This document shows positions 35,763 to 42,896 of a DNA stretch of 56,518 nucleotides, in pieces. Origin of the DNA: Actinomycetales bacterium (GTDB lineage: Bacteria > Actinomycetota > Actinomycetes > Actinomycetales > Microbacteriaceae); contig JAFKEN010000014.1 in NCBI GenBank assembly GCA_017308515.1, positions 1 through 56,518 of the forward strand, in the 5' to 3' direction. Numbering within the stretch: the first letter of the stretch is position 1; each line of letters opens with the position of its first letter. Both the position numbers and the translations under genes were made by a program. The notes beneath the pieces were generated by a model that had not been told where the DNA came from, searched no databases, and saw only the letters and a list, made by a program, of their open reading frames with translations.

Positions 35763-36602
35763 TCAGGACTGCTTGCTGCTGGGGAACACGGCGGCGCGCT
35801 TCTCGCGCATCGCGGTGACCCCCTCCTGGGCGTCGGGAGAGAAGAAGCCCATCTTCTCGACGGCCAGCGAGTAGTCGAAGGCGGTCAGGCCGCCCAGACG
35901 CAGCCACTGGTTGAGGGCGCGCTTCGAGAGCGAGAGCGCCTGCTGTGATCCGTCGGCGAGCTGGCGTGCGATCGTCGTTGCCGTCTCGAGCACGTCCTCG
36001 CGCGCCACCGCGCGGGTGACAAGTCCGATCTCGGCCGCCGTCTTGCCGTCGAGCATCTCGCCGGTGAGCAGGTAGTACTTCGCGCGCGACAGGCCGCACA
36101 GCAGCGGCCAGATCATCGCACTGTGGTCGCCCGCCGCAACACCGAGCTTCACGTGCCCGTCTCCAAGACGCGCGTCTTCCGCGATGATCGAGATGTCGGA
36201 CATGATCGCGACCGCGAGGCCCGCCCCGACGGCGGCACCGTTGATGGCCGAGATGATCACCTTGTCGCAATTGACCATGCCGTACACTAGGTCGCGCGCC
36301 TCCCAGGTCACGGCGTCGTCGTAGCGTTCTTCGTTGGTGAGCGACATCCGGTGCTTGAGCATTGACAGGTCGGCTCCCGCGGAGAAGGCCTTCTCGCCGG
36401 CACCCGTGACCACGATGACGTTGACCCGCGGGTCGCGCCCGAGGTCGCGCCAGATCTCGACCAACTCCTGGTGCAACCGGTGATTCACCGAGTTGTACGC
36501 GTCGGGGCGGTTGATGGTGACCGTCGCGACGCGGTCATCGATCTCCACGAGGAGATGTTCGTATCCGCTGGCGTAGTCGACTTCGTCGTTACCGAGCACC
36601 AT
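35763..36602 (-). CDS. enoyl-CoA hydratase/isomerase family protein with both catalytic Glu replaced (fourth of four)
   Basis: 279 residues; ATG with AAGGA eight bases before. Crotonase fold: '[26 protein letters not shown]', '[11 protein letters not shown]' and '[24 protein letters not shown]'. Aligned to rat hydratase, the Glu144 position is His150 in '[15 protein letters not shown]' and the Glu164 position is Tyr176 in '[10 protein letters not shown]'. Such enzymes are usually not simple hydratases; a C-C lyase, isomerase or hydrolase activity is possible, with Asp159 as candidate acid/base. It stands alone, with its own terminator and an upstream copy of the shared AGTATACTATT element. 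Confidence 0.88.
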   Translation of the reverse strand: MVLGNDEVDYASGYEHLLVEIDDRVATVTINRPDAYNSVNHRLHQELVEIWRDLGRDPRVNVIVVTGAGEKAFSAGADLSMLKHRMSLTNEERYDDAVTWEARDLVYGMVNCDKVIISAINGAAVGAGLAVAIMSDISIIAEDARLGDGHVKLGVAAGDHSAMIWPLLCGLSRAKYYLLTGEMLDGKTAAEIGLVTRAVAREDVLETATTIARQLADGSQQALSLSKRALNQWLRLGGLTAFDYSLAVEKMGFFSPDAQEGVTAMREKRAAVFPSSKQS

Positions 36603-36637
36603 TGCTGAGTTCCTTTCGTCGGGAGAACTTTTGCATC

Positions 36638-36648
36638 AGTATACTATT
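36638..36648 (+). promoter_or_regulatory. AT-rich shared element, copy 3 (before the fourth hydratase gene)
   Basis: AGTATACTATT is identical to the core of the etf promoter element. It lies 36-46 bases upstream of the hydratase ATG. The inner AGTATACT is a perfect palindrome. Confidence 0.4.
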
Positions 36649-36764
36649 TCTACGCGATCCGGTGCCGGATCCGTGAGCAGAGGTGCGCGACAGTGTTCGC
36701 ACTCGTCCGGGTCCACGATCCCAGCCAACGCTTCGATCCCAGCGACCTGTCGGGCCGCCGGCAG

Positions 36765-38008
36765 TGTTCTCGTTCAGGACATAGGAAACCGATCTCTCAA
36801 GACATCGGAAACTTGTCGGCACGCTTCGGAGGTGTCGAAGGCTCGTTTGATCATCACCGCGGTCGTCGTCGAGGGGCGTTCCCAGGCTGACGTCGCCCGC
36901 GCCTACGGCGTCTCGAAAGGGTGGGTGTCGAAGCTCATCGGCAGGTGGCGGCTCGAGGGCGAGGCGGCGTTCGCGCCGAGGTCGCGGCGGCCGAAGACCT
37001 CTCCGACGGCGACACCCGCAGCGACGGTCGAGCTGGTCGTGAACCTGCGGGCGAACCTGCACTGCCAGGGACTGGATCACGGCCCGGACACGATCGCCTG
37101 GCACCTCCGCCACCACCACAACGTGACGGTCTCGCCGGCGACGGTCAGCCGGATCCTGACCCGCACGGGCATGGTCGCCCCCGAACCGAAGAAACGGCCC
37201 CCTCCTCCTACATCCGCTTCGAGGCCGCGCTGGCGAACGAGACCTGGCAGTCCGACACCACCCACTGGCGCCTGGCCGACGACACCGGCGTCGAGATCCT
37301 GACATTCCTCGACGACGCCACCCGCTACGCGATCTCCGTGACCGCGCACCGCGCCGTCACCACCCAGCTGCTCGTCACCACCTTCCGCACCGCGATCAGC
37401 AAGCACGGCGCACCGGCCTCAACCCTGACCGACAACGGCATGATCTTCACCGTCCGTCTCGCCGGCCACCGCCGCGAAGGCGGCCGCAAGCGTTCGAACA
37501 CGAACTCGCCCGCCTCGGCATCCAGCAGAAGAACGGCTCACCCGCCCACCCGCAAACCCAAGGCAAAGTCGAACGGTTCCAACAGACCCTGAAACGCGCT
37601 CTCACCGCCGCCGGACCCGCCGACACCATCACCGAGCTGCAGCAGCAGATCAACACCTTCGTCGACTACTACAACCAGCACCGACCCCACCGCTCCCTGC
37701 CCCACCACGCGACCCCCGCCACCCGCTATCAGACACTCCCCAAAGCCACCCCGACCGGGCACACCCCACCCGCGCACGACCGCGTCCGCCACGACCGCGT
37801 CGACAAGAACGGCACCGTCACCCTCCGAATCCACAGCCAACTGCGCCACATCCCACTCGGCCGCGCCCACGCCCGACGACGAGTCCTGATCCTCGCCCAC
37901 GACCTCAACATCCGCGTCATCGACCCCACCACCGGCGAACTCCCCCGCGAACTCATCACCATCGACACCAACCGCGACTACCAACCCCTAGGCAGCAGAA
38001 AGAGGACA
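36765..38008 (+). mobile_element. IS481-family insertion sequence, decayed, about 1.24 kb
   Basis: Ends proposed from an imperfect inverted repeat: TGTTCTCGTTC at the left (36765-36775) and GAAAGAGGACA at the right (37998-38008), 9 of 11 matching. The left end is followed by the IS481-like 'CAGGACATAGGAAACCGAT' and 'CAAGACATCGGAAAC' repeats. Length is in the normal range. No clear target duplication is visible. The right end is four bases from the 3' end of tRNA-Arg. It is inactive, as the transposase is frameshifted. Confidence 0.75.
36832..38008 (+). pseudogene. IS481-family transposase, frameshifted
   Basis: Starts at a GTG with 'SKARLIITAVVVEGRSQADV', then 'ARAYGVSKGWVSKLIGRWR', the N-terminal helix-turn-helix. 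The frame changes in the CCCCCT run near 37200-37206, before 'SSYIRFEAALANETWQSDTT', which begins the rve (DDE) integrase domain; 'TFLDDATRYAI' and 'STLTDNG' carry the first two acidic residues. It changes again at about 37491, after which 'EHELARLGIQQKNGSPAH', 'TQGKVERFQQTLKRAL' and 'FVDYYNQHRPHRSLPHHATP' give the third (Glu). No stop is reached before the IS end, and the last frame runs into tRNA-Arg. At least two indels, so a pseudogene. Confidence 0.85.
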
Positions 38009-38012
38009 GTCG

Positions 38013-38085
38013 CGCCCCCGGCAGGATTCGAACCTGCAACCTACGGATTAGAAGGCCGTTGCTCTATCCATTGAGCTACGGGGGC
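38013..38085 (-). tRNA. tRNA-Arg (anticodon TCT)
   Basis: 73 bases on the minus strand: acceptor GCCCCCG pairs with CGGGGGC, D-arm 'AGCTCAATGGATAGAGC', anticodon loop CTTCTAA giving TCT, and T-arm 'GCAGGTTCGAATCCTGC'. CCA is not encoded. It decodes AGA, a rare codon in this GC-rich genome. Its 3' end faces the IS and the catabolic block, the usual orientation at genomic-island boundaries. Confidence 0.97.
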
Positions 38086-38093
38086 GTACCTCC

Positions 38094-38099
38094 AGGCTA
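38094..38099 (-). promoter_or_regulatory. -10 box of tRNA-Arg
   Basis: TAGCCT on the minus strand, eight bases before the mature 5' end; transcription would begin just upstream of the tRNA. Confidence 0.4.
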
Positions 38100-38149
38100 G
38101 GGCTCGGGAGCGGGCCGGTCGTCGTGCGGACCATGCATACCCAATATAA

Positions 38150-38167
38150 ATATCTCAGGTATATAGT
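38150..38167 (+). promoter_or_regulatory. marR promoter/operator, leaderless
   Basis: ATAT-N7-ATAT with inner pairing (38150-38164) is a MarR-type operator candidate that overlaps the -10 box TATAGT (38162-38167). The -10 is six bases from the GTG, so the mRNA would be leaderless. Binding of the regulator there would block its own promoter. Confidence 0.5.
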
Positions 38168-38173
38168 TTCCAG

Positions 38174-38614
38174 GTGATCGACACCGATGTGCTCCGTTCG
38201 CTCCTGCACGCGACCCACCGCCTGACGCAGCTTGCCGCGCGCACCACCGGTAGCGTCATCCCCTCCGCGACCTGGCGTGCGCTCTCGACCCTGGAGGCCG
38301 ACGGACCACAGCGCGTCGGCGAACTCGCGAGCGTCAACCGAGTCAGTCAGCCCGGGATGTCGCGCCTCGTTGCCGGGATGCTCGAAGACGGTCTCGTGCG
38401 CCGGCACGGCGACCCCGACGACTCTAGGGCGAGCGTGATCGCCCTGACCGATCGAGGGCGTGACGCGCTCGACGAATGGCGGCGGGTCGTCGTAGCGCAG
38501 CTCGGGCCCCGGTTCAACTCGCTCGACGATGAGGATTGGGCGACGCTGCGCCGCGCCTCCGCGATCCTCGCGAGCCGTACGAGCCCGAACGAGGCGAGCG
38601 AGGTGGCCGCATGA
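38174..38614 (+). CDS. MarR-family transcriptional regulator
   Basis: 146 residues, GTG start without ribosome site but with a leaderless-type -10. The winged helix is 'PSATWRALSTLEADGPQRVGELASVNRVSQPGMSRLVAGMLEDGLVRRHGDPDDSRASVIALTDRGRDAL', a standard MarR core including the wing 'DPDDSRA'. It overlaps the next gene, an MFS exporter, by ATGA. Such pairs usually mean ligand-relieved repression of an efflux pump. Confidence 0.93.
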   Translation: MIDTDVLRSLLHATHRLTQLAARTTGSVIPSATWRALSTLEADGPQRVGELASVNRVSQPGMSRLVAGMLEDGLVRRHGDPDDSRASVIALTDRGRDALDEWRRVVVAQLGPRFNSLDDEDWATLRRASAILASRTSPNEASEVAA

Positions 38615-39873
38615 GCGCGCACGGCACGAGCGACACCCGCGCGCTGCTGCGGCAGCCGCGCACGGTCTGGGCCGTCGCCTTCGCGTGCGTCGTGTCGTTC
38701 ATGGGCCTGGGCCTCGTCGACCCGATCCTCCCGGCGATCGCGGCCGATCTGAACGCGAGTGCGACCGAGACCGAGCTGCTATTCACGAGCTACCTGCTCA
38801 TCACCGGCGCCGCGATGCTCTTCACGAGCTGGGTCTCGAGCCGCATCGGCGCCCGCGCCACGCTCCTGATCGGCCTCGCCCTGATCGTGGCCTTCGCGCT
38901 CGCCTCCGCGCTCAGCGACTTGGTGCAGGCCGTCATCGGCTTCCGCGCCGGCTGGGGTCTGGGCAACGCGCTATTCATCTCGACCGCGCTCGCGACGATC
39001 GTCGGAGCCGCGTCGGGCGGCAGCGGGGCGGCGGTCATCCTCTACGAGGCGGCGCTCGGGCTGGGCATCTCGATCGGGCCGCTCGTCGGCGGCCTGCTCG
39101 GCTCGATCAGCTGGAAGGGTCCGTTCTTCGGCGTCGCGGCCCTCATGGCGATCGCGCTCGTCGCGCTGCTGGTGTTCCTGCCGCGCGAGCGCGGCGCGAG
39201 ACGCGAGCCGGTTCCCCTCTCGGCGCCGTTCCGGGCGCTGCGCATCCCCGCCCTCGCGCTGCTCGCCGGCGCCGCGCTCTGCTACAACATCGGCTTCTTC
39301 GTGCTCCTGGCCTTCACCCCGTTCCCGCTGTTCGAATCGGGCTTCCTGCCCGCCGGGTTCGAGGAGATCGGTCTCGGGATCGTGTTCTTCGGCTGGGGCG
39401 TCGGCCTCGCGATCACGAGCGTCTGGGTCGCCCCCCTGCTGACCGCGCGGATGCCCCGCACCCGCGTGCTGGCGATCGTGCTGCCGCTGCTCGCTCTCGA
39501 CCTGCTCGTGCAGGGCCTCGTCGTCGACTCGGCGATCGGACTCATCGTGTGCGTCGTCGTCGGCGGGCTGCTGCTCGGCGTGCTCAACACCGTGCTCACC
39601 GAGTCGGTCATGGAGGCGACCGACCTGCCGCGCACCGTGGCCTCGTCGTCGTACTCGGCGGTGCGCTTCCTCGGCGGCGCGGTCGCCCCGCCGCTCGCGA
39701 GCCTGCTGGCCGCGGCCGGCGGCAACGCCCTGCCGTACTACGTGGGCGCCGCCTTCGTCGCGGTCTCGGCGGCGCTCGTCATCGGCGGGCGGCGCGTGCT
39801 CGCCCGGATCGACGGCCGCGTCGAGCCTCCCGAGCTCGAGGCGGAGGCGATCGGGGTCGGCGAGCCGACCTGA
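38611..39873 (+). CDS. MFS drug-efflux type transporter
   Basis: 420 residues, 12 predicted helices. The N-terminal 'VDPILPAIAADLNASATETELLFTSYLL' and 'WVSSRIGARATLLIGL' (motif A) and 'GWGLGNALFISTALATIVGAA' with 'YEAALGLGISIGPLVGGLLGSISWKGPFFGVA' (motif C, antiporter) indicate a 12/14-TMS drug/H+ antiporter (DHA1). Coupled to and probably controlled by the MarR gene. Substrate unknown. Confidence 0.9.
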   Translation: MSAHGTSDTRALLRQPRTVWAVAFACVVSFMGLGLVDPILPAIAADLNASATETELLFTSYLLITGAAMLFTSWVSSRIGARATLLIGLALIVAFALASALSDLVQAVIGFRAGWGLGNALFISTALATIVGAASGGSGAAVILYEAALGLGISIGPLVGGLLGSISWKGPFFGVAALMAIALVALLVFLPRERGARREPVPLSAPFRALRIPALALLAGAALCYNIGFFVLLAFTPFPLFESGFLPAGFEEIGLGIVFFGWGVGLAITSVWVAPLLTARMPRTRVLAIVLPLLALDLLVQGLVVDSAIGLIVCVVVGGLLLGVLNTVLTESVMEATDLPRTVASSSYSAVRFLGGAVAPPLASLLAAAGGNALPYYVGAAFVAVSAALVIGGRRVLARIDGRVEPPELEAEAIGVGEPT

Positions 39874-39929
39874 GCAGCGGGCGACGGCGCGTTCGAGGTG
39901 TCCCGGGCGCGCCGAGGGCGAGAGCGCGC

Positions 39930-40355
39930 TCAGAGCCCGTCGATCGCCACGACCTCCGCACTCCACGGGCAGTACTGATCGCTCGTGACGGTGCCGTCCT
40001 CGACGAAGCTCGGCAGGCCGTCGCAGACCTCGGTCGTCAGGTCGGCGAACTGCAGCGTCGCGGGGTCGATGTGCCAGGACCACGGCGCGTTCGGGCCGGG
40101 TTCGTCGCGCACCACCGTTCCGATCGGGATCGCCGCGACGTCCTCCCCCGCGAGCAGCTGCTGCGCATGCTCGACGAGCTCGGGCGTCGCGAGCTCGATC
40201 CGGTAGCTCTCCTCGTCGGCGACCCGGAAGGTCGCGACCGGGTGGCCGTCGTAACCGCCGGAGCCGGCGGCGCATCCGCCGAGCGTCGCGGCGAGCGCGA
40301 GGGCGAGCCCGGAGGCGGCGACGGCCGCGGCGAGGCGCCGGAGGCGGATGCGCAT
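39930..40355 (-). CDS. BP74-related lipoprotein
   Basis: 141 residues. Signal peptide with lipobox LGGC ('ALALAATLGGCAAGSGG'). The rest matches the BP74 N-terminal-like domain pattern: 'ATFRVADEESYRIELATPELVEHAQQLLAGED', 'IPIGTVVRDEPGPNAPWSWHIDPATLQFAD', 'TTEVCDGLPSFVEDG' and 'QYCPWSAEVVAI'. Two Cys near the C-terminus could form a disulfide. Function of this family is not established. A -10 TAGCGT lies six bases before the ATG. Confidence 0.75.
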   Translation of the reverse strand: MRIRLRRLAAAVAASGLALALAATLGGCAAGSGGYDGHPVATFRVADEESYRIELATPELVEHAQQLLAGEDVAAIPIGTVVRDEPGPNAPWSWHIDPATLQFADLTTEVCDGLPSFVEDGTVTSDQYCPWSAEVVAIDGL

Positions 40356-40361
40356 GCCGCC

Positions 40362-40367
40362 ACGCTA
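40362..40367 (-). promoter_or_regulatory. -10 box of the BP74-related lipoprotein gene
   Basis: TAGCGT, six bases before the ATG on the minus strand; leaderless arrangement as for msrA and orn. Confidence 0.45.
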
Positions 40368-40500
40368 GCGGCGCGCCACGCCGACCGGCAGGTGTCGATC
40401 GGGCGAACTCCCGTCGAGCCGCGTGAACGCGCCGCGCACCCTCGGCGAACAGTGCCGCGCCCGCCTTCCCGCGCGCGCGGGGACGCTCCACCCTGGTGCC

Positions 40501-41310
40501 GTGACGCCCCAGAGGTGGACCCGGTACGCGGCTCTCGGCGACTCGATCACCGAGGGATGGTGCGATCCCGTGCTCGGCGACGGCGAACCGTGGTTCGGCT
40601 GGGCCGACCGGCTCGCCCTCGCCATCGACGCCGGCGTGCGCGCGCAGGGCGGCGCACGCATCGAGTTCGCGAACCTCGGGGTGCGCGGCCGGCGCATCCA
40701 CCACGTCGTCGAGGATCAGATCCCCGCGGCGCTCGCGATGCGCGCCGACCTGGTGTCGATCCTGGTCGGCGGCAACGACCTCATGTCGCTGCGCGTCGAT
40801 CCCGACGCGCTCGCGGCGCGGCTCGAGTCGGGCGTCGCCCGGCTGCGCGCGGCCGGCGTCGACGTGCTGCTCGCCACCGCCTTCGACCCCGGCCCGCTGC
40901 GCGCCCTGCGGGTGCTGCGGGTGCGCACGGCCATCTTCAACGCCCATCTCGCCGCGATCGCCCAGCGGCACGGCTGCCGGCTCGTGGATCTGTGGGGCCT
41001 CGAGGGCCTGCGCGACGGCACCTTCTGGAGCGAGGACCGCATCCACCCCTCGACGACCGGGCACCTGCGCATCGCGAACGCCGCGGCCCGCGTGCTGGGG
41101 CTGCCGGAGATCCGCTCGGACGCGCCGGTCGCGCTCGACGCGCGGATCCCGTTCACCGTCTGGATGCGCCGGCACCTCGCGCCGTGGCTGGGCCGCCGCG
41201 TGCGCCGCGTCTCGAGCGGCGACGGCCGCGGACCGAAGCTGCCGGAGCCGACGCCGATCGCGGTCGTCGACGAGATCCTGACGGCCCTGCGCCGCGCCTC
41301 GGCCGGCTGA
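40501..41310 (+). CDS. SGNH/GDSL hydrolase
   Basis: 269 residues from a GTG. SGNH block I is 'YAALGDSITEGWCDP' (catalytic Ser), block II 'NLGVRGRRI' (Gly), block III 'SILVGGNDLM' (Asn) and block V 'EDRIHPSTTGHLRIA' (Asp-x-x-His in the form DRIH). No signal peptide, so probably cytosolic. It hydrolyses an ester or amide; lipase, carbohydrate esterase and acyl-thioesterase functions are all possible. It ends two bases from the convergent ABC gene. Confidence 0.9.
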   Translation: MTPQRWTRYAALGDSITEGWCDPVLGDGEPWFGWADRLALAIDAGVRAQGGARIEFANLGVRGRRIHHVVEDQIPAALAMRADLVSILVGGNDLMSLRVDPDALAARLESGVARLRAAGVDVLLATAFDPGPLRALRVLRVRTAIFNAHLAAIAQRHGCRLVDLWGLEGLRDGTFWSEDRIHPSTTGHLRIANAAARVLGLPEIRSDAPVALDARIPFTVWMRRHLAPWLGRRVRRVSSGDGRGPKLPEPTPIAVVDEILTALRRASAG

Positions 41311-41312
41311 GG

Positions 41313-41990
41313 CTACGGCGCCACGAAGCGCCCGTCGCGCAGGTGCAGCACGCGGTCGGCGCGGGCGACGAGCGCGGCGTCGTGCGTCGCGACCACGCCG
41401 GCCAGGCCCTGGCCGTGCACCGCGGCGACCAGCAGATCCATGATGGCCGCGCCGGTCGTGCTGTCGAGCTGCCCGGTCGGCTCGTCGGCGAGCAGGATGC
41501 CCGGCGCCGCCACGAGCGCGCGCGCGACCCCGACGCGCTGCTGCTGCCCACCCGAGAGCTCCGCGGGCCGCTGGTCGGCGTGCTCGGCGAGGCCGACGTC
41601 GGCGAGCACGGCCGCCACGCGCGCCTCGCGCTCAGGGCGCGGCGCCCGCCGCAGCCGCAGGGGCACCTCGACGTTCTCGGCCGCGCTGAGCACGGGGATC
41701 AGCCCGAAGTCCTGGAAGATCGACGCCGTCCGGGCGGCGAACCGGCGCTCGCGCTCGGCGCGCGGCAGCTCGTCGACGCGCACCCCGTCGAGCTCGATCC
41801 AGCCGCCGTCGGGCTCGTCGAGCCCCGCGAGCAGAGCGAGCAGCGTCGACTTGCCGGCACCCGACCGGCCGGTGACAACCGTGAGCTCGCCGGGCACGAG
41901 GTCGAGGTCGACCCCGCCCAGGGCCACGACGGCGCCGCCGGGTGCGGGGTAGCGCCGCTCGAGCCCGCGGGCGCGCAGCACCGGACTCAT
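41313..41990 (-). CDS. ABC transporter ATP-binding protein (MacB/LolD type), first of two
   Basis: 225 residues. Walker A 'GRSGAGKST', Q-loop 'IFQDFGLIP', signature '[15 protein letters not shown]', Walker B '[12 protein letters not shown]', H-loop 'VATHDAALV'. 'DEPTGQLDS' is characteristic of the LolD/MacB/FtsE group. Last gene of a four-gene minus-strand unit with two giant permeases. Overlaps the second ATPase by ATGA. Confidence 0.92.
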   Translation of the reverse strand: MSPVLRARGLERRYPAPGGAVVALGGVDLDLVPGELTVVTGRSGAGKSTLLALLAGLDEPDGGWIELDGVRVDELPRAERERRFAARTASIFQDFGLIPVLSAAENVEVPLRLRRAPRPEREARVAAVLADVGLAEHADQRPAELSGGQQQRVGVARALVAAPGILLADEPTGQLDSTTGAAIMDLLVAAVHGQGLAGVVATHDAALVARADRVLHLRDGRFVAP

Positions 41991-42889
41991 GCGCGGCTCC
42001 CCGCGCCGTCGGTGTCCGCACCGTCGGGTCGCAGTTCGACGCGATCCTCCCGCAGGTCGAGCCGCACCCGGTCGCGCAGGGCGAGCGCCTCGATGTGCTC
42101 GGCCGGCAGCTGCAGACGGCCGGCGCGATCGAGCACCGCGTACTCGGTGGCGACGCGCACCCGCTGGCCGAGCTCGTCGACCTCGGTGCGCCGCTGCACC
42201 TCCACCGAGGTGCGGCCGTCGCGGATGCCGATCGTGCGGTCCACGTGCTCCGCCACCGCGGGGTCGTGCGTCACGAGCAGCGCCGTCGTGCCCTCCTCGC
42301 GGTTGACCCGCTCGAGCGCGGTCAGCACCTCGGCGGCGGAGTCCTCGTCGAGCTCGCCGGTGGGCTCGTCGGCCAGCACCACGCGGGGTCGGTTGGCGAG
42401 CGCGACCGCGACGGCGGCGCGCTGACGCTGCCCGCCGGAGAGCTGATCGGGTCGCCGCGCGGCCACCGCGCCGAGTTCGAGCAGCTCGAGCAACGAGGCC
42501 GCCCGCTCGGCGCGTTCGCGCGGCGGAACGACGCGGGCGAGCAGATGCACGGCGCCGATGTTGTCGGCCACCGACAGGAACGGCAGCAGGTTCGCCGCGG
42601 CCTGCTGGGCCACGAACCCGACCGAGCGGCGGCGGTACTCGAGCCGTGCCCGCGCGCTCATCGCACCCAGATCGTCGCCCGCGACGACCGCGCGCCCGGC
42701 GGTCGGCACGTCGAGGCCGGCGAGGATGCGCAGCAGCGTCGACTTGCCCGACCCGGAGGCGCCCACGAGGGCCACCATCTCGCCCCGACGGACCCGCAGC
42801 TCGAGGCCCTGCAGCGCCTGCACCTCGATGCCGCGCTCGATGAAGACCCGCACGAGGCCGTCGCATTCGATGTCGTCGATGGTGTCCAT
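41987..42889 (-). CDS. ABC transporter ATP-binding protein (MacB/LolD type), second of two, with C-terminal extension
   Basis: 300 residues. Walker A 'GASGSGKST', signature 'LSGGQRQRAAVAVAL', Walker B 'VVLADEPTGELD', H-loop 'VTHDPAVA'. About 75 residues follow the nucleotide-binding domain ('EVQRRTEVDELGQRVRVATEYAVLDRAGRLQLPAEHIEALAL'), resembling a SpoVT/AbrB-like beta tail seen in some actinobacterial ATPases of this type. Seven bases separate it from the upstream permease. Confidence 0.92.
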   Translation of the reverse strand: MDTIDDIECDGLVRVFIERGIEVQALQGLELRVRRGEMVALVGASGSGKSTLLRILAGLDVPTAGRAVVAGDDLGAMSARARLEYRRRSVGFVAQQAAANLLPFLSVADNIGAVHLLARVVPPRERAERAASLLELLELGAVAARRPDQLSGGQRQRAAVAVALANRPRVVLADEPTGELDEDSAAEVLTALERVNREEGTTALLVTHDPAVAEHVDRTIGIRDGRTSVEVQRRTEVDELGQRVRVATEYAVLDRAGRLQLPAEHIEALALRDRVRLDLREDRVELRPDGADTDGAGSRA

Positions 42890-42896
42890 CCGCTCC

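Noticed and set aside
37195-37210. Programmed ribosomal frameshift in the IS481 transposase
   Set aside because: IS481 elements normally have a single frame, the CCCCCT context is not a standard slippery heptamer in phase, and a second indel is present downstream.
38529-42425. Plus-strand open frame of 1298 codons across marR, the MFS gene, the lipoprotein and the SGNH gene
   Set aside because: Crosses genes recognised on both strands in other frames, and its translation is Arg-rich without domains.
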